From: an uncultured Gemmatimonadales bacterium
GTDB lineage: Bacteria > Gemmatimonadota > Gemmatimonadetes > Longimicrobiales > Gaopeijiaceae
DNA: 64,000 nucleotides
NCBI GenBank assembly: GCA_937919655.1
Contig: CALFPJ010000079.1
Location: forward strand, 31,417-95,416
Direction of reading: 5' to 3'
Position numbers and translations under genes: made by a program. Shown here piece after piece: positions 61,342-64,000 of the stretch. Positions within the stretch are counted from its first letter, which is position 1, and the number at the start of each line of letters is the position of its first letter. Below the pieces are notes generated by a model, which was not told the DNA's origin, did no database searches, and saw only the letters and a program-made list of their open reading frames with translations.

Positions 61342-63969
61342 ATGCTCAGCCCGGATAGACTTACAGTAAAGGCCGCCGAGGCCCTCCAAAGCGCCGCTGC
61401 GGAGGCGCGTCAAAGGGGGAACGCGGAGATCCATGGCGTCCATCTCTTGGACGCCCTTTTGGGCCAAGAAGAGGGGGTCGTGGTCCCCATTCTCCAGAAG
61501 CTTGAGGTACCCGTCGGACTCGTGCAGTCACGGGCCAAGGAAGCGCTCGACCGCATGGCGCGTGTCGATGGCGGGTCGGACCCCAACTTGTCACGGGATC
61601 TCCGAGCCGCACTCTCTGGCGCCGAAGAGGTGTCACGGGAACTTGAGGATGAGTTCGTGTCGACCGAACATTTGCTGTTGGGGATGACGTCCGAAAAGAA
61701 CGACGCGGGCCGAATCCTTCGCGATGCGGGGGCGACGCTCTCAGAGGTGCGCGCGGCGGTGGAGTCGGTGCGTGGCTCCCATCGTGTCACTGATGACACT
61801 CCAGAAGACAGCTACCGGGTGCTGGCGCGGTATTCCCGGGACCTCACGGAGCTGGCGCGCAGAGGGAAGTTGGACCCGGTCATCGGGCGTGATGAAGAGA
61901 TCCGCCGGGTCATCAGAGTCCTCGCCCGGCGCACAAAGAACAACCCAGTGCTGATCGGGGAGCCGGGCGTTGGGAAGACAGCGATTGTCGAAGGCCTCGC
62001 CCAGCGCATGGTCGAGGGCGACGTGCCGAGCTCTCTGGCGAACAAGAAGCTCCTGGAACTGGATATCGCCTCCATGCTTGCCGGGGCGAAGTACCGCGGC
62101 GAGTTCGAGGAGCGTCTCAAGGCGGTACTCAAGGAGATTATGGCTTCCGATGGTCGCTACGTGATCTTCATCGACGAAATGCACACGATTGTCGGGGCCG
62201 GCGCGGCCGAGGGCGCGGTCGATGCTGGCAACATGCTGAAGCCGGCGCTCGCCCGAGGAGAACTCCGAGCGGTTGGGGCGACGACCCTCGATGAGTACCG
62301 AAAGCACATAGAGAAGGACCCGGCGCTTGAGCGACGTTTCCAACCCGTTTTTGTGGCACCTCCATCCGTGGAGGACGCGGTTGCGATTCTCCGGGGACTC
62401 AAGGAGCGCTATGAGGTCCACCACGGCGTCCGCATTACCGACGATGCCATTATTGCGGCCGTTAAGCTCTCCGACCGGTACATCGGCGGACGGTTCCTCC
62501 CGGACAAGGCGATCGACCTAATTGATGAGGCCGCGAGCAGACTCCGCATCGAGATCGATTCCCTGCCGCAGGAGATCGACGAGGTCGAACGCCGAATCGT
62601 TCAGCTCGAGATCGAGCGGCAGGCACTCCGCGATGAGTCGGACGGCGCAGCTTCGGAGAGACGTCGCGTCATCGAGGCAGAGCTGGGCGAGTTGATCGAG
62701 AAGTCTCAGGGTATGAAGGCTCGATGGCAGGCCGAGAAGGACGTTATTGAGCAGATCCAAGAGCTACGTTCCCGAGTGGACGAGCTGCGAGTTGAGGCTG
62801 ACAGGGCAACGCGTACGGGGGAACTGAACCGCGCCGCAGAGATCACCTACGGTGAGGTCCCTGATGCGGAGGCAGCGATCGACGCCCTCGCGGCGCGTCT
62901 CGTGGTCCTGCAGAAGGACCAGAAATTCCTTCGCGAAGAGGTCGAGACCGACGACATCGCGAGTGTGGTAGCGGAATGGACCGGGATCCCAGTAACCCGC
63001 CTCATGGCGTCTGAACGCAAGCGATTGACGCAACTCGAGGACCATCTCGGGGAGCGCGTCATTGGGCAGGCCGAGGCAGTCACTGCGGTTTCGAACGCCG
63101 TTCGCCGGGCCAGGGCTGGGTTACAGGACCCGGACCGACCCGTTGGGTCGTTTATTTTCCTGGGCCCGACGGGCGTAGGGAAGACCGAGACGGCACGGGC
63201 TTTGGCGGAGTTTATCTTCGACGACGAACGTGCGATGGTGCGGATCGACATGTCCGAGTACATGGAGAAACACGCGGTGGCCCGACTCATTGGTGCGCCT
63301 CCGGGATACGTCGGATACGAGGAAGGTGGGCAGCTCACGGAGGCTGTGCGGCGCCGACCCCACGCGGTCATTCTTTTCGACGAAATCGAGAAGGCGCACC
63401 CTGACGTGTTCAATGTCCTCCTTCAGATGCTCGATGACGGGCGTCTTACGGATGCGCAGGGAAGAACGGTCGACTTCCGCAATGTGGTCATCATCATGAC
63501 GTCCAACATTGGCGGGCAGCATATCCTTGAACTCGCGGATGGACGGGAGTGGAGTGAAATCGAGGCGGCGGTTCGTGGGCAGCTGAATCACCACTTCAGG
63601 CCTGAGTTCTTGAACAGGGTCGACGAGATCGTGGTCTTCCGTCCACTTGGCACCGACGAGCTATCGCGGATTGTCAAACTCCAGCTGAATCGAGTGAACA
63701 ATTTGGCGGAGGAATTGGGTGTAGTCCTTGAGGTCACCGAGTCCGCGCGGAAGTACTTGGCGGAGGATGGTTATGACCCTGTGTTTGGCGCGCGACCGCT
63801 GAAGCGCGCGATTCAGCGCGCGGTGCAGGATCCGCTGTCCTTATTCCTGCTCGACGAAGAGGTCGCCGAGGGCACCAAAATTGTGGTGGACACGGCGGAT
63901 GACGGAGATGGGCTGGCCTTCAAAGCCATTCCGCCGAATTCGTCAGTCGGCACCCCGCCATCTGTCTAG
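61342..63969 (+). CDS. clpB: ATP-dependent chaperone ClpB
   Basis: An 875-residue Hsp100 disaggregase that works with DnaK. The Clp N-domain covers residues 1-145 ([20 protein letters not shown]). AAA+ 1 follows with Walker [15 protein letters not shown], pore loop [14 protein letters not shown] and Walker [15 protein letters not shown]. The coiled-coil M-domain is near 400-530. AAA+ 2 has Walker [18 protein letters not shown], pore loop [13 protein letters not shown] and Walker [15 protein letters not shown]. The M-domain separates ClpB from ClpA and ClpC. An SD-like AGGGGGG precedes the ATG. No CIRCE element or sigma-32-type promoter is visible upstream; TATAAC at 61293-61298 is a possible -10. 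Confidence 0.98.
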   Translation: MLSPDRLTVKAAEALQSAAAEARQRGNAEIHGVHLLDALLGQEEGVVVPILQKLEVPVGLVQSRAKEALDRMARVDGGSDPNLSRDLRAALSGAEEVSRELEDEFVSTEHLLLGMTSEKNDAGRILRDAGATLSEVRAAVESVRGSHRVTDDTPEDSYRVLARYSRDLTELARRGKLDPVIGRDEEIRRVIRVLARRTKNNPVLIGEPGVGKTAIVEGLAQRMVEGDVPSSLANKKLLELDIASMLAGAKYRGEFEERLKAVLKEIMASDGRYVIFIDEMHTIVGAGAAEGAVDAGNMLKPALARGELRAVGATTLDEYRKHIEKDPALERRFQPVFVAPPSVEDAVAILRGLKERYEVHHGVRITDDAIIAAVKLSDRYIGGRFLPDKAIDLIDEAASRLRIEIDSLPQEIDEVERRIVQLEIERQALRDESDGAASERRRVIEAELGELIEKSQGMKARWQAEKDVIEQIQELRSRVDELRVEADRATRTGELNRAAEITYGEVPDAEAAIDALAARLVVLQKDQKFLREEVETDDIASVVAEWTGIPVTRLMASERKRLTQLEDHLGERVIGQAEAVTAVSNAVRRARAGLQDPDRPVGSFIFLGPTGVGKTETARALAEFIFDDERAMVRIDMSEYMEKHAVARLIGAPPGYVGYEEGGQLTEAVRRRPHAVILFDEIEKAHPDVFNVLLQMLDDGRLTDAQGRTVDFRNVVIIMTSNIGGQHILELADGREWSEIEAAVRGQLNHHFRPEFLNRVDEIVVFRPLGTDELSRIVKLQLNRVNNLAEELGVVLEVTESARKYLAEDGYDPVFGARPLKRAIQRAVQDPLSLFLLDEEVAEGTKIVVDTADDGDGLAFKAIPPNSSVGTPPSV

Positions 63970-64000
63970 GGTCCCTTTCTCACTTCGACGGATTTGTCGA

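Noticed and set aside
1..64000. CRISPR arrays, tRNA or rRNA genes, insertion sequences, phage or toxin-antitoxin modules
   Set aside because: No regularly spaced repeats, cloverleaf with CCA-like end, rRNA signature, transposase or integrase reading was found on either strand by eye. A covariance-model scan would be needed to exclude small RNAs.

Overview
The window is a high-GC bacterial chromosome segment, almost entirely coding and dominated by single-copy housekeeping genes. It looks Gram-negative: a TonB-dependent receptor with signal peptide and TonB box, lipoproteins, a short beta-barrel-like protein, RseP and an MreBCD/PBP2/RodA set. Several features fit the Fibrobacterota-Chlorobiota-Bacteroidota (FCB) group, most plausibly Gemmatimonadota: a short primary-type sigma-70 factor without region 1.1, a single-module GlmU-like nucleotidyltransferase, an archaeal/eukaryotic-type prolyl-tRNA synthetase, GatCAB, and a carboxypeptidase-regulatory/plug-like secreted protein. 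The taxonomic placement is inference from gene content, not from a search.

Layout. 1-4.8 kb: end of a sigma-54 activator, a promoter plus cobalamin riboswitch plus terminator in front of a btuB-like receptor, a convergent frameshifted matrixin-like protease, and lepB. 5-14.3 kb: sigma factor; then, behind a clear TTGACA/TATCCT promoter, rplM-rpsI-rpsB, an attenuator-like terminator, and tsf-pyrH-frr-uppS-cdsA-dxr-rseP with 4-base overlaps (translation, RNA turnover and the isoprenoid/phospholipid supply to the envelope). 14.4-15.7 kb: two small secreted genes, one frameshifted. 15.8-19.4 kb (minus strand): receiver-only response regulator, mannose-1-phosphate guanylyltransferase, GlmU-like enzyme, WalJ/YycJ-like metallo-hydrolase. 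19.5-28 kb: lipoprotein, serS, histidine kinase, pcrA/uvrD, gatCAB. 28-29.6 kb (minus): membrane coiled-coil protein and zinc phospholipase C-like protein.

29.7-42 kb: murA (active-site Asp type), a small helical protein, then a structured leader and rimP-nusA-ylxQ-infB-ylxP-rbfA-truB-ribF, rpsO with a strong terminator, and pnp. 42-58.9 kb: M16 peptidase, alanine dehydrogenase, dut, mreB-mreC-mreD-mrdA-rodA, accD-folC, hisS, a two-helix membrane protein, proS-lysA-guaA. 58.9-64 kb: frameshifted secreted PPC-like gene, Rid-family gene, frameshifted barrel-like gene, small lipoprotein, clpB.

The most notable signal is the distribution of frameshifts. At least five apparent frameshifts fall in four poorly conserved exported-protein genes (near 3.3, 14.6, 59.2-59.5 and 60.6 kb), while about fifty conserved genes are intact. 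That suggests real decay or switching of envelope genes, or an assembly corrected only where conserved protein references exist. No CRISPR array, transposase, tRNA, rRNA, phage gene or obvious defence system was seen, and I found no convincing wholly new system.
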